From Clostridia bacterium (lineage in GTDB: Bacteria; Bacillota; Clostridia; Oscillospirales; Acutalibacteraceae): a stretch of 45,714 bases of DNA. The notes below the pieces were generated by a model. The model saw only the letters and a list, made by a program, of their open reading frames with translations. It did no database searches and was not told the DNA's origin. Each line of letters starts with the position of its first letter. Positions within the stretch are counted from its first letter, which is position 1. Positions 32,437-40,483 of this stretch are shown here, one piece after another. A program made the translations under genes and the position numbers. The stretch lies in contig JAFQRY010000009.1 of NCBI GenBank assembly GCA_017409845.1, positions 1 through 45,714 on the forward strand, written 5' to 3'.

Positions 32437-33765
32437 ATGCTTTTTGAAATCAATTCGGCACTCAGCTTATTTCTGTGGGGTCCGCCGATGCTTGCCGTAT
32501 TTCTCGGAACGGGAATTTTTCTTTCGTTCAGATCCGGATTTTTTCAGATTTCGGGAATCAGGCGTTGGGTCGGAGAAACGGTTATTTCCGCATTCAGAAA
32601 CAGAAATAAAAAATGCACCGACGGCTCAATAACGCAGTTTTCCGCACTCACTTCCGCACTTGCAGCCTGCCTCGGCACGGGCAACATCATCGGAGTGGCA
32701 ACTGCAATCTGCTCGGGTGGTCCGGGTGCTCTTTTCTGGATGTGCGTTTCGGCAATTTTCGGAATGATGACCTGCTGCTGCGAAAATATACTCGGAATAA
32801 AATACAGAATCCGTGATTTTTCAGGTAAATTCAGGGGCGGACCGATGTACTACATAGAAAACGGACTCGGGATGAAGCGGCTTGCTTGCACCTATGCGTT
32901 TTTTCTTACTGCCGCCTCACTCGGAATGGGCAACATGACTCAGGCAAATTCCGTTGCTCAGGGCATGAGCGGTTTCGGAATTCCGCCTGCCGTTACTGCC
33001 GTTGTGCTTTGTGTTTTGCTCGGATTTGCGGTTTCGGGCGGCCTCGGCAGAATTTCAAAAATTTCCGAAAAGCTGATTCCCGTGCTGACGGCGGTTTTTG
33101 TTGCCGCGTGTTTTATCATAATAATCAAGAATGCAGAAAACATAATCCCTTGCTTTAAAACAGTTATTAAAGAAGCGTTTACCGTTAAAGCGGTCGGCGG
33201 CTTCGGACTTGCCAAGGCGGCAAGATACGGTATTTCAAGAGGCGTTTTTTCAAATGAAGCAGGTCTCGGAAGCAGTGCAATTATCCATGCCTCCGCAGAT
33301 TGCAAAAATGCGGGCGAGCAGGGGATGTGGGGGATTCTCGAGGTCTTTATTGACACGGTTTTTATGTGCACGGTCACGGGGGCGGCGATACTCACAAGCG
33401 GAGTGTGGTCACCCGAAGCGGATATCAACGGTGCAGGGCTTTGCGCTGCGGCTTTTGAAAGCGTTTTCGGCAGGGCAGGGGGATATTTTCTCAATGCCTG
33501 CATCTGTCTTTTTGCGTTTGCTACCCTGACCGCATGGTCTTATTACGGCAGATGCGGCGCGGAATATCTTTTCGGAGAAAAAGCAAACAGATTTTATAGC
33601 ATTCTGTATGTAATATGTGCTTTTGCGGGAAGCCTTATCAAACTTGAAAGTGTGTGGAGTCTGTCGGATACCTTCAACGGACTTATGGCAATTCCGAATA
33701 TCTTTGCCCTTCTTCTTCTGAATAAAGAGGCAATCGGCGAACTGAAAGCTCCCTCGAAATTGTGA
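32437..33765 (+). CDS. Sodium:alanine/glycine symporter (AGCS family)
   Basis: A 442-aa integral membrane symporter with about ten or eleven helices. The family signatures are GTGNIIGVATAICSGGPGALFW near residue 84 (residue run split in the protein by a conserved Gly pair), GGPMYYIENG, and SNEAGLGSSAII in the middle. The family imports alanine or glycine with sodium. GAGGTG lies 8 nt before ATG 32437; a GTG at 32428 is the only upstream alternative. It stands alone, with no riboswitch-sized leader. Confidence 0.92.
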   Translation: MLFEINSALSLFLWGPPMLAVFLGTGIFLSFRSGFFQISGIRRWVGETVISAFRNRNKKCTDGSITQFSALTSALAACLGTGNIIGVATAICSGGPGALFWMCVSAIFGMMTCCCENILGIKYRIRDFSGKFRGGPMYYIENGLGMKRLACTYAFFLTAASLGMGNMTQANSVAQGMSGFGIPPAVTAVVLCVLLGFAVSGGLGRISKISEKLIPVLTAVFVAACFIIIIKNAENIIPCFKTVIKEAFTVKAVGGFGLAKAARYGISRGVFSNEAGLGSSAIIHASADCKNAGEQGMWGILEVFIDTVFMCTVTGAAILTSGVWSPEADINGAGLCAAAFESVFGRAGGYFLNACICLFAFATLTAWSYYGRCGAEYLFGEKANRFYSILYVICAFAGSLIKLESVWSLSDTFNGLMAIPNIFALLLLNKEAIGELKAPSKL

Positions 33766-33802
33766 TTTTGCATAAAAAAATCAAAAACATATAAATTTTT
33801 TC

Positions 33803-33831
33803 TTGCAATTTTTATATGTGTGTTATACAAT
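33803..33831 (+). promoter_or_regulatory. Promoter of the phosphoribosyltransferase gene
   Basis: TTGCAA (33803-33808), 17-bp spacer, TACAAT (33826-33831), 33 bp before the ATG. Confidence 0.6.
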
Positions 33832-33863
33832 ATTCATAATCCCATATGTCAAGGAGGGTTTTT

Positions 33864-34508
33864 ATGCCTACATCAAGCATTACAAAAATAAAAACCAAGA
33901 GAAGTGACCTTTATCTCAGAGTTGCAAAGGGTCATTTCGCAACCAACCATGCTCACAGCAACTATTATATTGATGTTGCAGCCCAGAAATCGCGTCTTTC
34001 CGAAGCAAAAGCTGTGGCACAGGAGCTTTGCAGCAACAGCAGCTACAAGGTGAAAATCGTTGACACCATTCTCTGTCTTGACGGAACGGAGGTTATCGGT
34101 GCATGCCTTGCAGATGAGCTTACAAAAAATCATTGGATGAATATAAATGCACACCAGACGATTTATGTTGTTACTCCCGAAACAACGAGCAGTGCTCAGC
34201 TCATGTTCAGAGATAATATCGTTCCCATGATTAAGGGCAAACATGTGCTTGTGCTTGCCGTTTCGGTTGCTACGGGCGGTACTGTCAGGGCAGCTATGGA
34301 TGCAATAAAGTATTACGGCGGCGAGGTTGTAGGTATTGCTTCAATTTTCGCAACTGCCGATGAATGCGACGGATACACAGTCAATTCTGTTTTCAATCCC
34401 AAGGATCTGCCCGGCTATTATTCGCTGCCTTCACACGAATGCCCCCTTTGCAAAGAAGGAAAGAAGCTGGATGCACTTATCAACAGTCACGGCTTCTCAA
34501 AGCTCTGA
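33864..34508 (+). CDS. Phosphoribosyltransferase, orotate PRTase-like
   Basis: A 214-aa type I phosphoribosyltransferase. The PRPP-binding loop region is HVLVLAVSVATGGTVRAAM (about 130-148), where the usual pair of acidic residues is replaced by AVSVATGGT. Upstream, HSNYYIDV resembles the flexible region of orotate phosphoribosyltransferase-like proteins. A C-x2-C pair (CPLCKEG) near residue 198 could bind zinc. Because the acidic PRPP signature is altered, it may be a regulator-type or salvage-type homologue instead of PyrE itself. ATG 33864 follows AGGAGG; the ATG at 33846 lies upstream of that site. A strong terminator follows. Confidence 0.72.
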   Translation: MPTSSITKIKTKRSDLYLRVAKGHFATNHAHSNYYIDVAAQKSRLSEAKAVAQELCSNSSYKVKIVDTILCLDGTEVIGACLADELTKNHWMNINAHQTIYVVTPETTSSAQLMFRDNIVPMIKGKHVLVLAVSVATGGTVRAAMDAIKYYGGEVVGIASIFATADECDGYTVNSVFNPKDLPGYYSLPSHECPLCKEGKKLDALINSHGFSKL

Positions 34509-34529
34509 TGCTTAAAAACAATAAAGAAT

Positions 34530-34571
34530 AAGCGGCATGCATCGGTTTAACCCATGCATGCCGCTTTTTTC
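34530..34571 (+). terminator. Strong intrinsic terminator
   Basis: Perfect 13-bp stem (34530-34542 with 34554-34566), further pairs in the loop, then TTTTTT. Confidence 0.93.
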
Positions 34572-34595
34572 AAGAGGAAAATTATGTTGTTCTGA

Positions 34596-34673
34596 TTAAA
34601 ATACTCTGCAGACGATTGCCACTGCCATTACTGCTGCTACGCAGACGATTGCTGTTGTTGCTACTGTTACCAT
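34596..34673 (-). CDS. 25-aa hydrophobic peptide (tandem copy 2)
   Basis: A 25-codon ORF with GGGGAGG 9 nt upstream of the ATG. Consensus with its neighbour: MVTV-x-TT-x-I-x-CVA-x-V-x-AVAI-x-CR-x-F. Both Cys (11 and 22), the Arg and the final Phe are kept. The product is a single membrane helix with almost no charge. The two copies differ at synonymous sites, which points to selection on the peptide. Confidence 0.65.
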   Translation of the reverse strand: MVTVATTAIVCVAAVMAVAIVCRVF

Positions 34674-34700
34674 CTTACTGTCCTCCCCGTTTTCTTTCAA

Positions 34701-34778
34701 TTAAAATGTTCTGCAGATGATTGCTACTGCTGCTACGACTGCCACACAAATGATTGATGTTGTTACTACTGTTACCAT
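34701..34778 (-). CDS. 25-aa hydrophobic peptide (tandem copy 1)
   Basis: A 25-codon ORF with GAGGT about 8 nt upstream of the ATG; first of two tandem copies 27 nt apart. The peptide is one helix of Val, Ala and Ile with Cys11 and Cys22 and ends CRTF. The leader (34779-34925) is AT-rich and has TTATTATAC as a possible -10 on the minus strand. The terminator of the zinc-ribbon gene lies further upstream, so the pair is probably transcribed separately. Candidates are type I toxin-like peptides or small membrane regulators. Confidence 0.65.
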   Translation of the reverse strand: MVTVVTTSIICVAVVAAVAIICRTF

Positions 34779-34925
34779 TTTTCTTACCTCATTTTCAAAG
34801 TTTATTTTTTTCAGGTGGTGTTCCCTGTTGACATCTGTATAATAACGTAAATTTTCATTCATTTGTGTGAAATGTAATTTTTGACGTGTTTTTTGTAATT
34901 TTTGATTGAAACGGGCAAAAAACAA

Positions 34926-34952
34926 AAGCGGCCTGCAAAATGCAAGCCGCTT
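34926..34952 (-). terminator. Terminator of the zinc-ribbon gene
   Basis: Twelve-bp stem with one mismatch (34926-34937 with 34941-34952), then TTGTTTTTT on the minus strand. Confidence 0.85.
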
Positions 34953-35004
34953 GTTTCAGGGCTGTTAAACAGCACCTTCTTTAAGCATGTTATAAAGTCA
35001 GAGC

Positions 35005-35283
35005 TTATGCCTGCTCCTGCTTCTTTGCGAAGCACTCGCTGCAGTAAACAGGTCTGTCCTCACGGGGCTTAAAGGGAACCTTTGCAACTCCACCGCAGGA
35101 ATCACATGTTGCCTCAAACCATTCACGCTCGCCACGGGCAGCATTCTTGCGTGCGTCACGGCATGTCTTGCAGCGCTGGGGCTCGTTTACAAAGCCTTTT
35201 TCAGCATAGAATTCCTGTTCACCTGCTGTGAAGATGAATTCTTCGCCGCATTCCTTACAGATGAGAGTTTTGTCTTCGTACAT
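35005..35283 (-). CDS. Small zinc-ribbon protein
   Basis: A 92-aa soluble protein with three Cys pairs: CKECG (9-13), CKTC (38-41), CDSCGG (60-65) and a last CSEC (81-84), enough for two zinc sites. The N-terminal half fits the probable zinc-ribbon (zf-trcl) family and the C-terminal half the CxxCxGG family seen together in many Firmicutes. The family is widespread and has no assigned function; RNA or ribosome contact is often guessed. GAGGT lies about 9 nt before the ATG. A degenerate tRNA-like sequence lies 32 nt upstream, in the leader. Confidence 0.8.
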   Translation of the reverse strand: MYEDKTLICKECGEEFIFTAGEQEFYAEKGFVNEPQRCKTCRDARKNAARGEREWFEATCDSCGGVAKVPFKPREDRPVYCSECFAKKQEQA

Positions 35284-35314
35284 TGTTTTTAACCTCGCTT
35301 GAAAAAATTTTTTA

Positions 35315-35378
35315 CGCCCTTGGACGGAATCGCACCGCCACCTTTGATTATCAACGCTCTGCTTTAAGCTACGTGGGC
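35315..35378 (-). other. Degenerate tRNA-like sequence
   Basis: On the minus strand this 64-nt stretch reads like a damaged tRNA: a partly paired acceptor stem (4 of 4 outer pairs, then two mismatches), TAGCT...AGAGC as in a D-arm, and GGCGG-TGCGATT-CCGTC as a T-arm. The anticodon arm is shortened by about 7 nt to a stem with a three-base loop, so no anticodon exists, and CCA is absent. It is not a working tRNA. It may be a relic or a structured leader of the zinc-ribbon gene. Confidence 0.5.
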
Positions 35379-35386
35379 ATATTTCA

Positions 35387-35400
35387 ACTCCCGAAGGAGT
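35387..35400 (-). terminator. UUCG hairpin at the end of the sigma gene
   Basis: ACTCC and GGAGT close a TTCG tetraloop just after the sigma stop codon. No U-run follows, so it may stabilise the 3' end or cause partial termination. Confidence 0.5.
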
Positions 35401-35990
35401 TATTTGTTGAGTTTTCTTTGCATTTTGTTTTTGATACGCTGAAGTGCATTGTCAACGGCTTTTTCGCTTCTGCCGAGCTCGGAGGCAATCTGAGCATAGC
35501 TTTTATTGTGCAGCCGCAGGTCAATGACCTTTTTTTCAAAATCAGAAAGACCGCTGCTGAGAAGGCTTGAAAGGTATTCCGTTTCAAACATATCTGAAAC
35601 AATATCGGCAGGGTCGCGGTCGCCGCTTATTTCGGCATTTTCCGCCTCAAATGATACTGCGTTTGAAAGGGCAGCATTTTTGCTGTTGTAATTCATACGC
35701 ACGGCGGAAATAATGCGGTTGTTGATGCAGGCTTCGGCAAACGCCCTGAAGGGCACTCCCTTTGACGGGTCAAATTTTTTAACGGCATCAAGAAAACCGA
35801 GCATGCCTTCCTGCACTAAATCTTCATTTGAAATTCTTGCTTTTGCAAAGGCGGATGCTTTTGCTTTTGCAACGGGCATAACGGCGGAAATAAGATGAGC
35901 CATTGCTTCGTCGTTGCCTGCCGCGGCAAGCATTACCAATTCTTCGTCAGACAAATTTTTTTGTCCGTTAAGCACATTAAAATACCTCAT
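35400..35990 (-). CDS. Sigma-70 family factor, sigma-H-like
   Basis: A 196-aa sigma factor. Region 2 is clear (EDLVQEGMLGFLDAVKKFDP, then FRAFAEACINNRI, about 55-95) and region 4 has a C-terminal helix-turn-helix (YAQIASELGRSEKAVDNAL, about 165-185). The opening L-S-D-E-E-L-V-x-L-A and the lack of region 1.1 fit the Spo0H/SigH group, which in Firmicutes acts in stationary phase, sporulation or competence. The ATG at 35990 has a weak ribosome site; a GTG 15 bases downstream has GAGG 9 nt before it and could be the real start. Two promoters lie upstream. Confidence 0.82.
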   Translation of the reverse strand: MRYFNVLNGQKNLSDEELVMLAAAGNDEAMAHLISAVMPVAKAKASAFAKARISNEDLVQEGMLGFLDAVKKFDPSKGVPFRAFAEACINNRIISAVRMNYNSKNAALSNAVSFEAENAEISGDRDPADIVSDMFETEYLSSLLSSGLSDFEKKVIDLRLHNKSYAQIASELGRSEKAVDNALQRIKNKMQRKLNK

Positions 35991-36008
35991 AAAATTCTAT
36001 TAATAAAT

Positions 36009-36037
36009 ATAATAAGCTATATCTTGAAATTTGTCAA
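36009..36037 (-). promoter_or_regulatory. Near-consensus promoter of the sigma-H-like gene
   Basis: On the minus strand TTGACA (36037-36032), 17 bp, TATTAT (36014-36009). A second TTGACA with 16 bp to TACTAT lies further upstream near 36080-36105. Confidence 0.8.
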
Positions 36038-36192
36038 CAACTTTTTTGCTCTTTGTTGTATTTTTATTGGTGAATAGTAACTAAAGTGGACATTTTGTCA
36101 AGATATTGTGTAAATGTTTGATTTTTCCGATGGCGAAAATTAATTTTTTTATATCCGTAACGGTTATATTAATATCGGGGGATGATAAATAA

Positions 36193-36750
36193 TTGAATGA
36201 AAAAACAAGATATCTGTGGAAGCTTGTCGCAATTCTGGCGGTGAATTTTGCGTTGCTTATCGTTATTTCGCTTACCGAAGCACAGGCGGTGAGGCTCGGT
36301 GACAGCGGAGAAAGAGCTGCACAAATCCGTCGGGAATTGCGTGAAAGAAAAATAATCGACGGGGAGATAAACGGAGTTTTTGATATGGAAACAAGAAAAG
36401 GGATTTCTGACTTTCAGCTGTCGGCGGGGCTTGAAAGGAGCGGAGAAGCGGATTTTGAAACTCTTTGTGCACTCGGTCTTGACAGCCGCTGCTCCGAATG
36501 CTTCTCCGTGCAAACCGAGCTTCTTGCACGCTGTATAATGCTCAGCGGATGCCGTACCTATCCCGAAATGCTCGGAAGTGCTGCCGAAATTCTCAGAAAG
36601 ACCCGCGGTGCAAAAACACTCGGAAGGTATATTTCAGAAAATTATCCTTATTTTTTCAAAAAAACCGAAACACCTTCCGACGATGCTTATAACGCTGCCG
36701 TTCAGTCGGTTAAATATATGCAATACGGAGTTACGGGGCTGCCTCAATGA
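36193..36750 (+). CDS. SleB-like protein with degenerate hydrolase domain
   Basis: A 185-aa protein. Residues 8-28 are an uncleaved or cleaved export helix. Residues 34-96 are a peptidoglycan-binding domain of type 1 (LGDSGERAAQIRREL, then INGVFDMETRKGISDFQ). The C-terminal part (about 109-180: ELLARCIMLSG... ending AVQSVKYMQYG) follows the outline of the SleB/CwlJ hydrolase, but the conserved Glu block (EARGE) is replaced by SGCRT, so cell-wall cleavage is unlikely. The start is a TTG with GGGGGA about 11 nt upstream; no in-frame ATG exists nearby. It is probably a wall-binding protein of the spore or envelope. Confidence 0.68.
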   Translation: MNEKTRYLWKLVAILAVNFALLIVISLTEAQAVRLGDSGERAAQIRRELRERKIIDGEINGVFDMETRKGISDFQLSAGLERSGEADFETLCALGLDSRCSECFSVQTELLARCIMLSGCRTYPEMLGSAAEILRKTRGAKTLGRYISENYPYFFKKTETPSDDAYNAAVQSVKYMQYGVTGLPQ

Positions 36751-36786
36751 TGAGACAGCCCCCGCGATAAAGCCTTTTCCGTGGTG

Positions 36787-37515
36787 TTATGCACAGAAGA
36801 TTTCAATTGCTTCGGAAATAAATTCGGCGGTGCCGATGCCGTTTTTGTCAATATTGGCTCTGAAACGTTCGTCGGCAACATACATCTGCCCAAGACCTCT
36901 GAGGATTTCGGGAGTGCAGGTATAGAAATTGTCGGTTATGTATGTCTGAAGCTTTCTGACGAGCGACTGAGCGGTTTCGCTTCCGGGAGTTACGCTGTCT
37001 TTGATTGCCGCAAACTCCGCAAGAACCGCATTCAGACCTGTATTCACCTCGCCCCATTTTTCGGCGGAATAGTTCGCGGTTTTTTGCTCGCTTTCTCTGA
37101 AAGCTTCCGTTCCGCCCCATTTTTGCTTTGCTTCGTCGGCATACTGCCTGCGTGCGGCTTCGTATTCGTTGTTATTGAATGCGTTCATCGGTGTTTCTCC
37201 TTTTTCTGCTTTGTCAAGGGCGGTAATCAGCCTTTCAAGCCGCTCTTTTTTGAGCATCAGCAGCTCTTTCTGTTTGCGGATTGCCGCCGCTTTATCGTAT
37301 TCGGGTGACGAGAGAATTCCGAGGATGCTTTTCAAAGGAAAATCAAGCTCACGGTAAAAAAGAATTTCTATCATCCTCTCAAGGGATTTTTCGTCATAAT
37401 CCCTGTAACCGTTACGCTCATCAACAAATGCAGGCTTCAGCAGCCCGATTTCATCATAATAGTGCAGCGTTCTGACGCTGACACCGGTCAGCTCTGCAAA
37501 TTCCCTGATATGCAT
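36787..37515 (-). CDS. MerR-family regulator with TipAS domain
   Basis: A 242-aa TipA-like regulator. Residues 1-70 are a MerR winged helix (MHIREFAELTGVSVRTLHYY, then GLL), followed by the coiled dimerisation helix (about 75-105) and the TipAS ligand domain (about 110-242). Homologues bind thiopeptides or other ligands and activate a resistance or stress gene. ATG 37515 has GAGG 8 nt upstream. Inside the gene, ATG 37188 has its own AAAAAGGAG exactly 8 nt before it and would yield the ligand domain alone, as known for TipAL and TipAS in Streptomyces. A separate TipAS-only paralogue is at 746. Confidence 0.9.
   Translation of the reverse strand: MHIREFAELTGVSVRTLHYYDEIGLLKPAFVDERNGYRDYDEKSLERMIEILFYRELDFPLKSILGILSSPEYDKAAAIRKQKELLMLKKERLERLITALDKAEKGETPMNAFNNNEYEAARRQYADEAKQKWGGTEAFRESEQKTANYSAEKWGEVNTGLNAVLAEFAAIKDSVTPGSETAQSLVRKLQTYITDNFYTCTPEILRGLGQMYVADERFRANIDKNGIGTAEFISEAIEIFCA
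37188..37204 (-). promoter_or_regulatory. Internal ribosome site and start within the MerR-TipAS gene
   Basis: On the minus strand AAAAAGGAG is followed after 8 nt by ATG (37188). It opens the frame of the TipAS domain. The same ribosome site, spacer length and first residues (MNxF) start the independent TipAS gene at 1114. Confidence 0.7.
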
Positions 37516-37584
37516 TCTCATCACCTCTGATACGATTATAAACCATAACGCAGCGTGAGAGTCAAGCGGATTCAGGAAAATATT

Positions 37585-40398
37585 TTATAAAACCGTGAAA
37601 ATGCCGAAAAATTTCGCGAAGAAATCCGTGATGAAGCTGATAAAACGGTTTATGAAAAGCTCGCTGCCGTCAAGCTCCTTGATAACAAAGCTTTTCTGAA
37701 CCGAGCCGGAATAGTTACCCGTGCCCGCAACCGAAACATACGCAGTTCCGTAGTTTATATTATTATAATAATATACATTATAATCCTTGCCTTCCTTAAG
37801 ATACCGCCCGTTATCCGTAACGGTGAGAGAAGGCTTTACCTGCGAGCCTGTGTATTTCTGGGGGTTGATATCCGCAATGCTTGCTTTTGAAATGCTTCTT
37901 GTCACAATCGTGAAGGTGGCTTTGCCGGAGAATTTATCATAGCTGCCCATACCCTGAATAACAACCGTTGCATGACCTACATTTATGTTGTTTGAATAGC
38001 TGACGGAATAGTCAACGCCTTTTGTGAGCACTTTGCCTGAAAGGGTTACGGTGAATGAAGGTTTGATTGCCGAGCCGGTATAGACCTGATTGGGTATTGA
38101 TGAAATAACAAAGGTGCTCACGGAAATACCGTTTGCGGTTGCGTAGCTGTAGGCGTATGAGGTTTCTGAGCAATAGATTGTGAGGCTGCTGCAGCCGACA
38201 AACGCATTATCGGCGATTTTTTCAACGCTGTCGGGAATAATTGCAGTTTTGAGATTCGAGCAGTTTTTGAACGCAGCGGTACCGATTACCTCAACGGAAT
38301 CGGGGATTGTTACGGCTTCAAGCGTTTCGCAATTTTCAAATGTGCCGCAGGTTTCTGAATCGTTGCTGATTGCTGTTATGTTTTCACCAAAATAAATGTT
38401 TGTGATTTTTGTTGCATAGAAAGGTGACGCTGTTGCCCAGTCTTCGGGTACAAATTCTTCTTCACCGGGTTTCTGACAGACTTTACAGTCTGTTGCATTA
38501 AAATAAACTGTTGTAAGATTTGCATTTCTTGAAAAAACATGATAGCCGAGAATTTTCAGGTTTTTCGGAAGTGTTATTTCTGTGATACTGTTGCATTGGC
38601 TGAATGCCGAGCTCCAGATATATTCAATGCTTTCGGGCAAAACAACATCGGCAAGGTTACTGCAGGCAAAAAACGCACCGCTTTCGATTGTTCTCAGACC
38701 TTCATTGAAGGTTACATTTTTCAGACCTGAATTATAGAAGCATTTTGAACCCACAGAAACAAGCTTTGAAGGAAGCCTGATACTTTCAAGTGCATGACAA
38801 GCCTGAAAAACTCCTTTTTCAAGATATTCAAGATTATCGTTGAGAATAACCTCTTTAAGTTTTCTGCATTCGCCGAATGCAAACCTTCCGATTCGGGTGA
38901 CCTTTGACAGGTCAAGGCGTTCGATTGACTTGCAGCGGTAAAACGCTTCAACACCGATTTCTGTCAGATTTTCGGGCAATTCATTGATTACCAGCGAATG
39001 ACAGTAGCAGAAAGCTTCATCTCCGATTTTTTCTACACCGGGCATGCCGACAGTTACAAGGTCATAACAACCTCTGAATGCGTTTTCTCCGATTTCTTTT
39101 ACTCCCTCGGGAAGTGAGATGCTCTTGAGATTTTCACAGTAATAAAAAGCCCTGCCTTCAATTTCAACAACACCTTCGGGCATGTCAACATATTCAAGAG
39201 ATGTGCAGTCCTTGAAGCATTCATAAGGAACGGTTGTTAAATTTTCGGGTAAATTTATTTCCGTGAGACCGGCATTTCCGGCAAATGCACACATTCCGAT
39301 TTTCTTTATTGTGTCAGGTAAAGATATTGATTTTATAAAAGAATCTGTTTCAGATGTTGTGCCGTCATAATTGAAATTAGCAAAGCTGAAATCATCAAGC
39401 ACAGTTACGGGATAATTTCCGCCGAGTGTTTCGGGAATAATGACATTTTCTTCATTGCCGAAGTACTGAGTGATTACCGCTTCATTGTTTCCGTTGATAT
39501 AGTATCCGAATCCGTCCGAAACCGATATTTCCGATTTAATGCTTTCATCTGAAGAAAAAACAATGCTTCCGTCTGGATTGAAGCAGTGATAAAAGCCTGC
39601 TTCTCTCATGTAAACGACTGTGTCGTAATCCGCACCGTTTTTACATGTTATTGTTTTTATATTGCCAAATGATGTTAAAAGGCTTTCGGAGTCAACCGTA
39701 AAGCTGCCGTTGAAAACTATTTCGCTGAGGGCTGTGTCGCGAACGGTCAGGTTGATTTTTTCAATATAAACATTTTCGGCATTGCATATGATTTTTTTCA
39801 GAACGGATTCTTCAAAATCATATAAGCTCAGATTTGTTACGTTTGAGCCTAAAACAAGCTCTGTGATACCCGTATTTTCAAAAGAAGTAAAGCTGAAGCT
39901 TTTAAAGCTTTCGGGAAGCCTGATTTCCGTGAGAAGCGGACAGTCTGCAAATGCAAATTCTCCGATAATTTCAAGTCCTTCGCTAAGAATAACCTCAGAA
40001 AGGCTTTCGATAAAGGTGAATGCCTCGTGACCGATTGATTTTACGGAAGAGGGGATGACAACCCTGCGTATATTATTGTTGTTGGCTGAGTTGGGATGAT
40101 AATATGATCTGTCATTGCCGTGAAAGCTGTTTTCACCTATCGAGGTCACGGGCATTCCGTTGATTTCCGAAGGAATAACAATCTCCGTGTCATCTCCGTA
40201 ATATGTTTTTATTTCAACCTCGTTTGTGTTGATGATTATGCATTCATAATCGCCCCACATAAAGGGTTCGCTTTTTTCGGCGGCGGATGCTTTGAATGTG
40301 AAAATATCCGCAGCATCAATCCCCGTCAGCGGCATTGCGGTTATAGCAGTTACCGCAGCGAGGGTAATTATCAATAATTTTTTTATGATTTTCTTCAT
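37585..40398 (-). CDS. Secreted BspA-type LRR_5 surface protein (second)
   Basis: A 937-aa secreted protein paralogous to that at 18993. Signal peptide 1-39 (MKKIIKKLL... AMPLTGIDA), LRR_5 repeats for most of the length (units like LPEGVKEIGENAFRGC), then two Ig-like beta repeats with YTG and GNYSG motifs, and an amphipathic aromatic tail (FITDFFAKFFGIF). No LPXTG is present. AAGGAGG lies 7 nt before the ATG. It follows the anti-sigma gene by 85 nt on the same strand, so it is probably the third gene of the ECF operon, and the sigma factor would control its own surface protein. Confidence 0.88.
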   Translation of the reverse strand: MKKIIKKLLIITLAAVTAITAMPLTGIDAADIFTFKASAAEKSEPFMWGDYECIIINTNEVEIKTYYGDDTEIVIPSEINGMPVTSIGENSFHGNDRSYYHPNSANNNNIRRVVIPSSVKSIGHEAFTFIESLSEVILSEGLEIIGEFAFADCPLLTEIRLPESFKSFSFTSFENTGITELVLGSNVTNLSLYDFEESVLKKIICNAENVYIEKINLTVRDTALSEIVFNGSFTVDSESLLTSFGNIKTITCKNGADYDTVVYMREAGFYHCFNPDGSIVFSSDESIKSEISVSDGFGYYINGNNEAVITQYFGNEENVIIPETLGGNYPVTVLDDFSFANFNYDGTTSETDSFIKSISLPDTIKKIGMCAFAGNAGLTEINLPENLTTVPYECFKDCTSLEYVDMPEGVVEIEGRAFYYCENLKSISLPEGVKEIGENAFRGCYDLVTVGMPGVEKIGDEAFCYCHSLVINELPENLTEIGVEAFYRCKSIERLDLSKVTRIGRFAFGECRKLKEVILNDNLEYLEKGVFQACHALESIRLPSKLVSVGSKCFYNSGLKNVTFNEGLRTIESGAFFACSNLADVVLPESIEYIWSSAFSQCNSITEITLPKNLKILGYHVFSRNANLTTVYFNATDCKVCQKPGEEEFVPEDWATASPFYATKITNIYFGENITAISNDSETCGTFENCETLEAVTIPDSVEVIGTAAFKNCSNLKTAIIPDSVEKIADNAFVGCSSLTIYCSETSYAYSYATANGISVSTFVISSIPNQVYTGSAIKPSFTVTLSGKVLTKGVDYSVSYSNNINVGHATVVIQGMGSYDKFSGKATFTIVTRSISKASIADINPQKYTGSQVKPSLTVTDNGRYLKEGKDYNVYYYNNINYGTAYVSVAGTGNYSGSVQKSFVIKELDGSELFINRFISFITDFFAKFFGIFTVL

Positions 40399-40483
40399 GC
40401 TTATGCCTCCTTGCAGATTTAAAATAGCATTGAATCATTACTGCTTCAAGCGATTTGTCGAACTGCCGGTTTTTTATGTCGTT

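Noticed and set aside
35315-35378. Functional tRNA gene
   Set aside because: The anticodon arm is about 7 nt short, two acceptor mismatches, no CCA; kept only as a tRNA-like relic.
36781-37308. 175-aa plus-strand frame over the MerR-TipAS gene (and 902-1153 over the TipAS gene)
   Set aside because: Both are antisense shadows of the same conserved TipAS coding sequence.
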